Origin: Agromyces italicus DSM 16388 | GTDB taxonomy: Bacteria; Actinomycetota; Actinomycetes; Actinomycetales; Microbacteriaceae | DNA length: 64,000 nucleotides | Assembly (NCBI RefSeq): GCF_000421545.1 | Contig: NZ_ATXF01000004.1 | Span: forward strand, 372,001-436,000 | Reading direction: 5' to 3' | Shown here: positions 7,634 to 16,534 of the stretch, piece by piece | Numbering within the stretch: the stretch's first letter is position 1 | How the letters are laid out: every line of letters starts with the position of its first letter | Notes under the pieces: model-generated | Databases searched by the model: none | The model's input: the letters and a program-made list of their open reading frames with translations, nothing else | What the model was told of the DNA's origin: nothing | Made by a program: the position numbers and the translations under genes

Positions 7634-10600
7634 TCAGCGCTCTGACGAACGTGGTGGGTGCAGGTCGATAGTCGGTGCGTGGTTGCCGTCGACGCCGCGT
7701 TTGCGGAGCAGTTCGACCATGTCTTCCTGTCGCGGTTGCCCGAGGGTGAGCCGGTAGAGGGCGAGGTCGTCACGCAGTCGCTCGTATCGGTCCTGATCGC
7801 GGCTGAGCGGGTATCTCGCGAGGATGCGCTCCACCTGTGCGGTGCCCGGGTACACCCACCACGGAGCGAACTCGCCGTACTTTTCCACGGCATCTGACGA
7901 TGAGGCGGCGTTGAACGCAGCCTTCCACGGGTCGCCGTCGCCGGCGGCGAGTACGTCGTCCCAGTGTGCGTCTGCGACGTTCCGGCGGATGGCGTGGCCA
8001 GCGAAGCGATTGACGCGTCCCTCGCGCTGCTCGAAATCGACGGGGTTGCGTGGGAGGTTCCAATGGACGACCGCGTGGCACCACCAATGGAAATCGATGC
8101 CCTCCTGGCCGACGCTCGTCGACACGAGCACGAATGGCGCGAACGGGCTGTTGAACGCGGCGCGAACGGCTCCGTCACGGATCTCGGCGTTGTCGCCGAA
8201 TCGGGCGCCGTAGCGCAGAGCGAATCGAGCGTGGAACGGGATCGGCGCGCGGTCGCTGGTGGTGTCGTGGCCGAGGTAGCGCGCCGGACGAAGGCGCAGT
8301 ACTTCGGACGCGTGCCGGGCGGTGTTCAGGAGTTCGGCGTCACCGATGTCGACGCCGCCGAGATCGCTGAGGAGCTGGAAGACGTACTCGTCGAGGACTG
8401 CTTGTAGGTTGCCGTCCGCGCAGTATGAGAGAACCGACGACCAGTAAGGCTGCTCGGCGCGGTCGCCGTAGATGCCGACGATGGTAGCGACGCTTTCGAT
8501 GCGGTCGAAGAGTCGGCGCAGGCCATCAGCGAGCGCGAAGGCAGCGACCCAGATCCCTGCGGGAGTCGCGTTCGTACCCGCGATGCGCTCAATCGCCCGG
8601 TACGCGATGTTGCCTGGAGCGTGCAGGGCAAGTCGGGCGAGGTCTGGATGCCCGACCTCGCTGGGCGACGCGGCAAACCGTCGCAGTGCTTCGTCGACGT
8701 GGCGCAGGACCCCGGAATCCGGGATCTCGCTATTGGCGTCTTCGCCCGTCTCGTCACCGATGGCCGACAGCACCAAACTGCGCGCGTCGGCGTCGTGCGG
8801 CAGGAGCCCACCGATGGAGAAGAAGGCGTCCCATGCGCGGGTGTCCGCCACGGCCTCAGGCAATCCCTGCTCGACGTGACGCTCGGCATCGGCGAGGGAC
8901 ACGCGTTGCCTGGTCGCTCTGGCAACGGCGAGTGGGTCGCCTTGCCGCGCCAAGGTCGGGTGCGGCCAGAAGAGCGCCAGGGTGGACAGCGCGCCGACCT
9001 CGCCGGCCTTCGTGCGGTAGGTGAAGCGCTCAGCGACTTTGAGTCGGGCTGCGGACGTGTTTTCGGTGAGGAACCCGTCTGAGGCTTCGGCTATCTTGCG
9101 GTCTGCTTCGTAGGAGAGCAGCGAGGCGACCGAGGTCGGCACACCGGACCATGCCGAGAAGACGAGGCGTTTCGTGACGTCGCCGATCCCGGAGAAGATC
9201 GGTCCGGGCTGGAGATACGGCATGGAGGGTGGCATCCACAGCATCCGCCACCATCCAGCGTCGACCGTCTGCGATTGCAGTGCGGCGAGGTAGCCGTTGG
9301 CCGGGTCGACCGGGTCGAACGACTCCAGCGCGGCAGGACGGATTGAACGTGTCTGCGCGAGAAGGCCTTCGGCGCGATGTCCCTCGGGTGTGCCGAAGGT
9401 CGCGCGCGCCTTCACGCCGGGTTTGTAGCCGTCCATGAAGTTCGCGAAGTACGGGATGGACTTCCAGTACTCGATGTCGATGGGCGCACCGATCTCGTCC
9501 CCGAAGGTGCGCAGGTGGACGAAGTCGACGACGTCGGCCGGTTCGGGTACGCCGACGGGGAGTTCGCTGATCGCGAATCCGTGCGTGAGTTGAGGTCGCT
9601 CCGACCTGGTCATGTACGGAAGCAGCGCCTGTCGCACAGCCTCCGCTGCGGCGTGGGCATCATCACCGAGAATCAACGCCGACCGATAGGCCTCCAGCGC
9701 ATCGCGGATGCGGCGCACTGGGGTTTCCTGCCACCCGGCCAAGAATCGGACCGTGTCGAGAAACTCCTTGTAGTGGTCGTCCTCTGCGTCGTCGGCTCGC
9801 GTAAACGGAGAGTACGGGGTCGCCGACAGCAGGAGCACCCGGGCGCTCTCGTGGCTGAACATGGCGTGGGCCAGTTCGGCGGCTTCGCTGGTGTCGGGGT
9901 CGGCGAGCAGCTCACGGAACTTCTGGAACTCGTCGAGAATGACGAGATCCGGCTCGAGCGCGTTCACGCTCGCCTTCGCGAGAGCCTGGCGAAGATGACC
10001 GATGAGGGATCCGACGCGATCCCCATGCACGTGCTCTCCAGCGGCGCGCTCGTGCACGAGCACACGCATCCGCCCAAGCAGCGAAGCGCTGTCATCGGCG
10101 GTGGCGGCGCCCTCGCGGATCAGCTCATCGAATGCGCCCTGGATCGCGGGGTCGACGGCGCCACCCATTCGGCGGCCGAGGTCGTTCACCCCGCCGCGAA
10201 ATCTCTCGATGCCCTTCGTCACCTTCATCAAGTCGACGAGCGCGTCCCACTCGTCCACGTTCGTGGCGACCAGCGGCCTCAGGAGGATGCAAAGTAGGGC
10301 TCGTTCCTCCCATTGTCCGGTGCGCCAACCACCGCCGGTCATCCCCGAGGTTGCGGGCGTGAACGAGATCAGATTGACCTTCTTTCCGCCTCCGTTTGGC
10401 GGCGCTGACAGGCGCGGCAGGACGGTCGCGAGGAGGGTCAGTCGCGTCGCCAAGGGGAGTTCGCGTTCGCCGGTGACGTTGAGCCGTCGCAGGTTCTGCT
10501 GAGCGAGGTCCTGGTTCGAGCAGACGTAGACGATGTCGATGCGATCGATGCTCGCATCAGTTTCGAGCTTCTCGATGGCTCGCGCGATTGCGCCGCGCGC

Positions 10601-10759
10601 AACAATGCTCTTGCCCAGTCCCGTCTCGTCGGCGATGAGGAACCGGCGCGAGGATGGAGCTTCATCCTCGGGGTAGAACTGAGCGATCAGGTGATCGACC
10701 GCGTCGCGCTGGAAGCCCTTGAGTCCGCGCAGCACCCCAGCCACATCCACGTCAGCCAT
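7634..10759 (-). CDS. large SF2 helicase-like protein, putative defence cassette
   Basis: 1041 residues, ATP-dependent helicase/translocase of superfamily 2. Walker A is ADETGLGKSIVARGAI (about residue 45), motif II is the variant ILDEFQKF (about 270), motif III LLSATPYSPF (about 300). The C-terminal helicase half carries STSVGQEGIDF and motif VI FEQREGRVNRF (about 900-930). Long inserts separate the halves, as in SNF2/DISARM-type translocases, and no nuclease domain is evident. Its ATG overlaps the stop of the PLD gene by 8 bases, so DUF6361-like, PLD and helicase genes form one coupled operon. Role inferred: DNA-sensing or translocating subunit of an antiphage module carried by the element. 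Not matched with confidence to a named defence system. Confidence 0.85.
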   Translation of the reverse strand: MADVDVAGVLRGLKGFQRDAVDHLIAQFYPEDEAPSSRRFLIADETGLGKSIVARGAIARAIEKLETDASIDRIDIVYVCSNQDLAQQNLRRLNVTGERELPLATRLTLLATVLPRLSAPPNGGGKKVNLISFTPATSGMTGGGWRTGQWEERALLCILLRPLVATNVDEWDALVDLMKVTKGIERFRGGVNDLGRRMGGAVDPAIQGAFDELIREGAATADDSASLLGRMRVLVHERAAGEHVHGDRVGSLIGHLRQALAKASVNALEPDLVILDEFQKFRELLADPDTSEAAELAHAMFSHESARVLLLSATPYSPFTRADDAEDDHYKEFLDTVRFLAGWQETPVRRIRDALEAYRSALILGDDAHAAAEAVRQALLPYMTRSERPQLTHGFAISELPVGVPEPADVVDFVHLRTFGDEIGAPIDIEYWKSIPYFANFMDGYKPGVKARATFGTPEGHRAEGLLAQTRSIRPAALESFDPVDPANGYLAALQSQTVDAGWWRMLWMPPSMPYLQPGPIFSGIGDVTKRLVFSAWSGVPTSVASLLSYEADRKIAEASDGFLTENTSAARLKVAERFTYRTKAGEVGALSTLALFWPHPTLARQGDPLAVARATRQRVSLADAERHVEQGLPEAVADTRAWDAFFSIGGLLPHDADARSLVLSAIGDETGEDANSEIPDSGVLRHVDEALRRFAASPSEVGHPDLARLALHAPGNIAYRAIERIAGTNATPAGIWVAAFALADGLRRLFDRIESVATIVGIYGDRAEQPYWSSVLSYCADGNLQAVLDEYVFQLLSDLGGVDIGDAELLNTARHASEVLRLRPARYLGHDTTSDRAPIPFHARFALRYGARFGDNAEIRDGAVRAAFNSPFAPFVLVSTSVGQEGIDFHWWCHAVVHWNLPRNPVDFEQREGRVNRFAGHAIRRNVADAHWDDVLAAGDGDPWKAAFNAASSSDAVEKYGEFAPWWVYPGTAQVERILARYPLSRDQDRYERLRDDLALYRLTLGQPRQEDMVELLRKRGVDGNHAPTIDLHPPRSSER

Positions 10760-12557
10760 CGTGCTCGCCCTTCATCGTCTGCTGCGCCGCCCAGATCGAG
10801 GCCCAGAGCGAGTCGAATCCTTCCGGCAGGACGGAGGTGCCATGGGGTTGCTTGCCAATGTGGTCGATGACTCGCTGCACGTCTTCGAGTCCGGTTCGGT
10901 CGGGGCCGACGGCGCGCATGAGCGCTTCGAAGAGGCCAGCGGTGTGTGTGCTCCCCGCAGCGATCGGGTGCCAGCTGCCACCGCCTCCGGTGCCAGGGAA
11001 CGAGAAGCCGCCGAGCTCCAGCAGGAGCACGAGGAAGCGCATGAAGGCCGCCCGGTCGGTGAGATGCGCTGCGATCACCGCGTCGCGACGGTCAGCAGGG
11101 TCGTCGTGAAGCTCGGCGAGCACGACCGTCCGTTGGGCGAACCGCTCACCACGGGCATCCCGTGCCGTCACGATGATGAATGGCGTGATGTCCGTGAGCC
11201 CCAAACGACCGACAATCGACGGGTCGCCCGACTGCCCAGGAAGGCCTGGGATGGCGAGCCCTGCTCTCGTGATGGGATGCCACGACAACTCCACATCCGG
11301 GGGAAGCGTGGCGTCTCCCTCGCGCCAGACGTGAAGCTCGTAGGACTCGCCCTGGACCACGCTGGCATGAAGGTGTACAGTCGCGACTCGCCGCAACACC
11401 GCTGAGAGGTCGCGATCCGCCTTCTCGTTCTCCGTCTCCGCGACGTCACCCGTGTACTCAAACTCCTGCAGAAACTCCTTGAGACCTTCCAGTGTCTTCT
11501 CCACACCGAACGTCTTGATCTTTCCGACGGCTTCGACCATGACTTCGACGTTCTCGTGAAGTGCCGGCCCGGTGGCGTTCAACGATCCCAAGAACACGTG
11601 CGCACCATCCTGGCGGTCGTATACGTAGGTCTTCGCGTGGAGCCCCCGCAGGACCGGTCGCCGTGATGGCGATCTGTCGTCCTCGGCTTCGAAGTCGACA
11701 GCGTCATCCAGGACGTATGTCTGACGCAGCTTCTTGTCGAGCGTGGCCGGTGCGAGTGCGTCGATGCTCGTTCCGCGAGAGACGAGGTACGCATCGCCGT
11801 AGGCGCCCTTCTTGAGTTCGATGAGACCAGCGTCGGTGAGGAACGGGGAAATGAACAGCCCCCGGACTCCCCAGAACTCTGGCTGTGGGCGTTCTCCTAC
11901 GCCCCAAACGTGGAACGAGAGATCCCGCATTCCCGGCGGCGGAGTCCAGACGACGTCACGGATGCTCGACGCCAACGCCTCGATACGGGCGCGCCGACCA
12001 CTAGGCAACGCGCGAACAGCCATGCCCGGCAGGGAGCGGAGCAGGCGCACAAGGGGTTCGTTGACCTTTCGCGCGGCGGCTCGTTCCGATGGCAGAGCAG
12101 ATGCTCCATCGAGCGAGATCACGACGTCCCAGCTTCGGTCGCCGGTGAGATTGCGGCTCGCGCAGACGAACCGATATGCGCGCTCGTCCTCGCGCTCGTA
12201 TTCGAGGAACCAGACCTTCGGGTGGAAGATCCCCTTCTTCACCTCGACGGGGTGCACCATCGGTTCCAAGAAGGCCACGAGCGCGCTCGGTGGGATCTCG
12301 ATGCCGACCTGTCCAGCCTGAGCGAAGATGTCGACCTTCGCCGCGGCTCGACGCACGGCGTCGAGGATGCCGATGGGATCGTCGCTCGCGGTCATGCGTT
12401 GCGCCGCGAACGACAGCGGAATCGTCAGCGCCGTGTCCAGATCGAGGGTGAAGGTTGTCGCGACGGCGTGCGAGAGCGTGAACCCCGTCGGCGGATGAAG
12501 CATGTCCGTGAGCGCGGCCCGCGTTTGCGGCTCAAGCATCGCGGCCCAGTCCGGCAT
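10752..12557 (-). CDS. phospholipase D-fold protein, putative nuclease of the cassette
   Basis: 601 residues from ATG 12557; an ATG at 12539 is an alternative and both overlap the preceding gene. Two HxK half-sites mark a pseudo-dimeric PLD fold: GIFHPKVWFLEY followed by CASRNLTGDRSWD (about residues 105-145), and GLHAKTYVYDR followed by FLGSLNATGPALHENVE (about 300-345). PLD-fold proteins in defence loci (such as DrmC or the NucC-unrelated PLD nucleases) cut nucleic acid, but the usual downstream Asp of HxK(x)4D is not clear in the first site. The C-terminal third is unrecognised. Middle gene of the DUF6361-like/PLD/helicase operon. Confidence 0.82.
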   Translation of the reverse strand: MPDWAAMLEPQTRAALTDMLHPPTGFTLSHAVATTFTLDLDTALTIPLSFAAQRMTASDDPIGILDAVRRAAAKVDIFAQAGQVGIEIPPSALVAFLEPMVHPVEVKKGIFHPKVWFLEYEREDERAYRFVCASRNLTGDRSWDVVISLDGASALPSERAAARKVNEPLVRLLRSLPGMAVRALPSGRRARIEALASSIRDVVWTPPPGMRDLSFHVWGVGERPQPEFWGVRGLFISPFLTDAGLIELKKGAYGDAYLVSRGTSIDALAPATLDKKLRQTYVLDDAVDFEAEDDRSPSRRPVLRGLHAKTYVYDRQDGAHVFLGSLNATGPALHENVEVMVEAVGKIKTFGVEKTLEGLKEFLQEFEYTGDVAETENEKADRDLSAVLRRVATVHLHASVVQGESYELHVWREGDATLPPDVELSWHPITRAGLAIPGLPGQSGDPSIVGRLGLTDITPFIIVTARDARGERFAQRTVVLAELHDDPADRRDAVIAAHLTDRAAFMRFLVLLLELGGFSFPGTGGGGSWHPIAAGSTHTAGLFEALMRAVGPDRTGLEDVQRVIDHIGKQPHGTSVLPEGFDSLWASIWAAQQTMKGEHDG

Positions 12558-13740
12558 GGATGTCGAGGGCGATGTCGCGCACTGTGGCCCAGCGGAAGGT
12601 GAGCGCACCGGCGCCAGCGGCACCGGACCACGCGCTGAGCCGCTTCGGGTTTCCGAGGCGCGCAAGCGCTCGCTTCTGCCGACGCTCCCGCTCGCGGACG
12701 AGATCGCGTGCCACCGTGTCGTCAGCGATCACGCGGGGGTCGACGCCCTGGATGTGAGACACCCATTCGGAGATGAAGCGCTCTGACCCCGGCGCGATCG
12801 TACCCTTCGCTGTGCCGTACACCCATCGCCACAGATCTCCGATGTCCCACTGATCGATGCGTGCCTGCTCGACCCGATCCGCCCATTCGGCCAGTTCACG
12901 CCGGTACTGGTCCACGGGGGCGGTGAACCTGCGCCGGTCTTCGGGGACGACGCGTTCGTGTTCCTCGGCCAGCTGGAGGTTGTAGAGCAGCGCGGCGCCG
13001 TGCATCGCGGTCGAGAATGCTTCGGCGTTCCGCAGGAGGACTGCCGCCTCACCCTCGATGCTCTGCGCAGCCGGGTCGGCCCATGGACTCCGGCTCTCCT
13101 TCACCGGTGCATGGTGCATGAGGTGGGACATCACCGTTCCGGGAGCATGCTCCAACACCCGCTCACGCAGCCACCCGGCTTCCTCCCGGGAGAGGGCGAA
13201 CGCGTCGTCGATCCGGTACGGGAACTCCGGCGGAATCGGAGGGATCGAGTGCGACCACGCCGACATGCGCTTGCGCGCACCCTCATCGTCGCCATCCTCA
13301 ACGCGGGCTCCTGACGCGAACACATCGGACTTCCAGGCGTACTCGTCGCGGACGATGCCGTAGCGGCGCATCGTTCCCCAGTAGATCGTCGAAGGGAGCG
13401 TCTGCAGTGCTTGGCCGACACGCGCGCCAAGGAGACCGCTGAGATCGTCGCTCCCTGACTTGCGCAGCGTCGAGATCAGTTGTCGCTCCTGCTTGTCAGC
13501 GACCGACGCCGCGTCAGACTTGCCCTCGGCGAGCTGGAAGCACCACGGTACGAACAGCAAGTACCGCGCGCGCGTCAGCAGAACCGTCGTGCCCGGGAAC
13601 AATCCGTCAGAGATGACATCGCGTACTTGCCCGAGTCCAAGCTCGTCGCGGCTATCGCGATCCGTGAACAACTTGATGATGTCCCGCATTCGCGCCTGGT
13701 CAGCGGTATCGGCATCCAGCCAGGCGATCGTTGAGGGCAC
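12532..13740 (-). CDS. DUF6361-like protein, first gene of the cassette
   Basis: 402 residues from GTG 13740, preceded by GTGAGGG. The frame stays open to 14280, but the added 180 residues are low-complexity Arg/Pro/Ser and antisense to the NERD gene, so they were left out. The N terminus (STIAWLDAD, LGLGQVRDVISDGLFPGTTVLLTRARYLLFVPWCF) resembles the family I know as DUF6361, whose members sit beside PLD and helicase genes. No catalytic motif is recognised; this is probably a recognition or structural subunit. The 26-base overlap with the PLD gene indicates coupling. Upstream is a divergent 160-base region with the NERD pseudogene on the other side. Confidence 0.75.
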   Translation of the reverse strand: MPSTIAWLDADTADQARMRDIIKLFTDRDSRDELGLGQVRDVISDGLFPGTTVLLTRARYLLFVPWCFQLAEGKSDAASVADKQERQLISTLRKSGSDDLSGLLGARVGQALQTLPSTIYWGTMRRYGIVRDEYAWKSDVFASGARVEDGDDEGARKRMSAWSHSIPPIPPEFPYRIDDAFALSREEAGWLRERVLEHAPGTVMSHLMHHAPVKESRSPWADPAAQSIEGEAAVLLRNAEAFSTAMHGAALLYNLQLAEEHERVVPEDRRRFTAPVDQYRRELAEWADRVEQARIDQWDIGDLWRWVYGTAKGTIAPGSERFISEWVSHIQGVDPRVIADDTVARDLVRERERRQKRALARLGNPKRLSAWSGAAGAGALTFRWATVRDIALDIHAGLGRDA

Positions 13741-13901
13741 ACCCTCACGGTAGCGCGAGGGACAGACAGTCGTCGCGATTAGGACATGTACTGCACGGCT
13801 GTACTGCACGGTGGTGTCAGCGGCCCCTGATTTGGGGTGGCCGCCGCCATCGGTGTCAGCTCGGCAACCTGCGAGAGTTGCTCGATTAGAACAACTGAGG
13901 G

Positions 13902-14552
13902 ATGTGCACGGTGAATGGCACGCAAGGCGGAGCCGGCGAGTCCGCGCGCCAAGAGTATGAGCGCCGAAGTGCGAAGGACGAGGCGCGCATTCGTCAGCGA
14001 TGGGGACGATTCGGCGGGATCGCGGTCGCGCTGGCGGCAGAGCACGCACGCGTGGAGCGTCGGCGCGGCCGGCGAGGAGGTCGTCGGGGCGAGATTGGAC
14101 GCGATCGCCTCCGAACACATTCGGGTGCTGCATGACCGGCGGATTCCAGGCTCGAGGGCGAATATCGATCATCTTGTCGTGACGCCTGGTGGTGTGTGTG
14201 GGTGATCGACGCCAAGCGGTATCGGGGTCGTCCTGAGCTGAGGGTCGAGGGGGGACTCCTGCGTCCCAGAGTGGATTCACTCAGAGTCGGCGGTCGGGAT
14301 CAGACCAAGCTTGTCGTCGGCGTGCACCGGCAGATCGAGCTCGTGCGAACCGTTGTCGACGGCGTGCCGGTGGCTGGTGCGTTGTGCTTCGTCCAGGCGG
14401 ACTGGCCGCTGTTTGGCGGGTCCTTCATCGTTCAGGGTGTTCACGCGCTCTGGCCTCGGAAGCTCGCGGATCGAATCGTCAGAGCTTGCGGTGACATCGA
14501 GGTCTCGCGGGTGGCCGAGGTGCTGGCAGGTCACTTCCCGAGCGCGACCTGA
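13902..14552 (+). pseudogene. NERD-domain protein, two frameshifts
   Basis: Reading three segments in order gives one normal actinobacterial NERD protein: GTQGGAGESARQEYERRSAK with an RIRQRWGRFGG block (frame from 13902); then VGAAGEEVVGARLD and IPGSRANIDHLVVTPGGV (another frame, about 14055-14195); then WVIDAKRYRGRPELRVEGGLL to the end (first frame again, to 14552). The second shift lies in a GTGTGTGTGGG dinucleotide run at about 14188-14198, which looks like a 2-base slip. NERD domains are nuclease-related (PD-(D/E)XK-like; the IDAKRY motif carries D and K). Either a recent pseudogene or an assembly error: the protein sequence is otherwise well kept. Confidence 0.85.
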
Positions 14553-14571
14553 GACGAGAGCGCGCTCACGC

Positions 14572-15171
14572 TCAGGTAGGTCTCGGCTCTGACATCGATT
14601 GCTGTTCGGACTCGCGTCGACGCTCGACGTCGGCGACCACGAACTCGATGAAGTCGTCGTCTCTGTTCGTGATCTCGACTTCTTCGACGGCGTCAGGCGG
14701 AGCTTCACCTGGCCAAGCGGTTTGGCGGGTGGGGCGGTCGCGGTCGAGGCGGGTGCCGGAGGTGGTGACCCAGTCGTGGAGGCGGGTGCGCGCGTCGGCG
14801 AAGTCTCGGTGCCATCCGAAGGGTGCTGAGCCGTGTTGGTCGGGGTCGTAGGCGCTGAGCCAGTGGAGGTGGAGCGCCGAGAGCTCCCAGACGAGTTCGG
14901 GGTGGCGATGCCAGAGCGGCGGGATGATCGAGGCCGGGAGACCATAGGTTCGGCGGAGCCAGTTGACCCAGCGGTTCAGCTCGATCCATGCGGTTTCGGC
15001 TTGTTCGGCGGTGAGCAGGTTCCAGTTGATCGGATGTGGGAGCTCGGCGAGCAGCGGCGCTTCGAGGTCGTCGAAGGCGTTGTCGTCGAACGTGGCACTG
15101 CTGAAGGCGCTGCCGCCGAGCAAGTGTTCCTGTTCGGTGGCAGCGTCGTCACTTGCGGATGTGCCAGGCAC
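14572..15171 (-). CDS. DUF4913-like mobile-element protein
   Basis: 199 residues, GTG start at 15171, six bases after the ssb stop. The central region (WIELNRWVNWLRRTYGL, IIPPLWHRHPELVWELSALHLHW, WHRDFADARTRLHDWV) matches the pattern of DUF4913, found on actinobacterial plasmids and integrative elements. N and C termini are acidic and probably disordered. Last gene of a four-gene leftward operon with ssb. Function unknown; its genomic company suggests a role in element DNA processing. Confidence 0.75.
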   Translation of the reverse strand: MPGTSASDDAATEQEHLLGGSAFSSATFDDNAFDDLEAPLLAELPHPINWNLLTAEQAETAWIELNRWVNWLRRTYGLPASIIPPLWHRHPELVWELSALHLHWLSAYDPDQHGSAPFGWHRDFADARTRLHDWVTTSGTRLDRDRPTRQTAWPGEAPPDAVEEVEITNRDDDFIEFVVADVERRRESEQQSMSEPRPT

Positions 15172-15177
15172 GTCGGT

Positions 15178-15666
15178 TCACAGTTCGAGGACGGCGGATA
15201 CGGCCGGCGCGGGAGCATCAGCACGAGGCACGCGCGCCTCCTCGCGTTCGGCGCGAGCGACGTCGGGGCCGTTGGCCGTGGCATCCGTCTGGATCGCTGC
15301 GGTGTGTCGGCGGGAGCGGTCGACGTCGTATTCAGTGCGGGCGAGATCGTGGCCGAGTTTCTTGGCCACGAACTCTTCGCGGTCGGTGATCTCGCCGTCG
15401 CGTTCGACTTGGAAGGTGCGGACGTAGCCTTCGGCGACGAAGCTGTCGCCTTTTGCGAATCGGGTCATGGCGCGGTCGGCGGTGGCGCGATAGGCGACGA
15501 GGTCGTGGAAGGTGGGGGCGAGTTCGGTGAACGTGCCGTCGTCTTCGCGGCGGAATCGGGGCTGGCCGATGCGAGCGTAGAAGCGGGTCTCGCCGCGCTC
15601 GGTCATAGAAGTTTGGGGTTCAGTTGCGATGAACCCGGAGATCGATTGCTGGGTGTGCAGAGCCAT
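15178..15666 (-). CDS. ssb: single-stranded DNA-binding protein (element copy)
   Basis: 162 residues with an OB fold: ISGFIATEPQTSMTERGETRFYARIG, FHDLVAYRATADRAMTRFAKGDSFVAEGYVR. The Ala/Pro-rich tail differs from housekeeping SSB and lacks its acidic DDDIPF-type end, ending VSAVLEL. Mobile elements carry their own SSB to coat transferred single strands. Part of the operon that begins at 16353 behind a LexA-like box, which suggests SOS-linked expression together with DNA transfer. Confidence 0.88.
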   Translation of the reverse strand: MALHTQQSISGFIATEPQTSMTERGETRFYARIGQPRFRREDDGTFTELAPTFHDLVAYRATADRAMTRFAKGDSFVAEGYVRTFQVERDGEITDREEFVAKKLGHDLARTEYDVDRSRRHTAAIQTDATANGPDVARAEREEARVPRADAPAPAVSAVLEL

Positions 15667-15714
15667 GGGACTGTGCCTTCCTGTGCTGGGCGAATCGATG
15701 ATCCGCGCTCACCA

Positions 15715-16077
15715 TCAGGTGCGCCGGGCGCTCCCGCGTGGCGGTCGCGCCTGCTCGCGGTTCGTTCGTCGAACTACGGCATTGGCGTACACCCAGACGA
15801 AGCGATCCTGCCTCGTCGTTGGGTCGGGGTACTTCACGAGCACTGCGCCACGGGTCCAGGCCACCGCCTCGCCTTCCACCCTTCGTGGTTCCTCGTAGAT
15901 CACCCGATACCTGACGGATGCGGTGATTGGAATCGGTTCACGAGCCTCTGCGCGGGGGCCGGTGTGTCGGACCTCGGCAGTCGTCAACCCGACAGGGGTT
16001 CCGAGCTTCGCCTGCTCAAGACGGATTTCGTCGGCGCGTTCGTCTGCACGGTCGGGATATCGACGGTTGCTGCCCAC
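15715..16077 (-). CDS. hypothetical protein, ssb operon
   Basis: 120 residues, GTG start at 16077. No family recognised. A charged N-terminal segment (DRADERADEIRLEQAKLG) leads into a beta-rich region (VRYRVIYEEPRRVEGEAVAWTRGAVLVKY, RFVWVYANAVVRR) and a basic tail. Second gene of the ssb operon, 13 bases after the first gene. Confidence 0.65.
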   Translation of the reverse strand: MGSNRRYPDRADERADEIRLEQAKLGTPVGLTTAEVRHTGPRAEAREPIPITASVRYRVIYEEPRRVEGEAVAWTRGAVLVKYPDPTTRQDRFVWVYANAVVRRTNREQARPPRGSARRT

Positions 16078-16089
16078 GTCAGGCGTAGG

Positions 16090-16353
16090 TCATTCGACGA
16101 TCCAGCCGTTCGGCGCGGTGCGAAGGTCGAAGATGAGAATCGTGTCGTCGTCGGCTCGTCCGGTGACACGCCAGCCAGGTGCCAAGAGCACGTCTGCTGG
16201 TGGGTGGGAGATGCCGCTTGGCCACTCGGGAGTTCTGGGCAGCGAGGTCGGCTGATCGATCACGCGGTAGCGCGTTCCGCGATAGACGAGTCGCATTGGC
16301 AGGTCCGCACCGTCAAGCCAAACCATGACGGGCGCGCCGTGTGTTGTGAGCAT
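16090..16353 (-). CDS. hypothetical protein, first gene of ssb operon
   Basis: 87 residues from ATG 16353, preceded by GGAGGGG three bases upstream; an ATG at 16365 in the same frame is possible. Small beta-rich protein (PVMVWLDGADLPMRLVYRGTRYRV, DTILIFDLRTAPNGWIVE). Not recognised. It is directly behind a promoter overlapped by a LexA-like site. Confidence 0.65.
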   Translation of the reverse strand: MLTTHGAPVMVWLDGADLPMRLVYRGTRYRVIDQPTSLPRTPEWPSGISHPPADVLLAPGWRVTGRADDDTILIFDLRTAPNGWIVE

Positions 16354-16368
16354 GCGCCCCTCCATTCT

Positions 16369-16412
16369 TCGAAGATATGTTCGATAGTAAGCTCGGGGTG
16401 GGCGACGCGCAA
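16369..16412 (-). promoter_or_regulatory. promoter with LexA-like SOS box for the ssb operon
   Basis: On the minus strand: -35 TTGCGC (16412-16407), 17-base spacer, -10 TACTAT (16389-16384), then TCGAACATATCTTCGA (16384-16369), which matches 11 of 12 fixed bases of the actinobacterial SOS box TCGAAC-N4-GTTCGA. The box covers the expected start of transcription, 16 bases before the ATG, a normal place for a repressor. The rest of 16354-16534, up to the end of the T4CP gene, holds nothing else recognisable. Confidence 0.65.
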
Positions 16413-16534
16413 TGTCACAGGCGCGGAGTCACTGGACGGGTGGAACGTTCCTCGGGTGAATAAGCTTGGCGGCTTCGGATGCTTCGTGACCGACCTCGAC
16501 AGGCTGCCGTGAGAGCGCTCCTGATCGGTGCTCG

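Noticed and set aside
13741..14280. N-terminal 180-codon extension of the DUF6361-like protein
   Set aside because: Low-complexity sequence antisense to the NERD gene; the conserved N terminus begins at GTG 13740.
14833..16512. Plus-strand frame of 559 codons opposite the ssb operon
   Set aside because: No domain seen; the minus strand holds SSB and DUF4913-like proteins with real motifs and a promoter.
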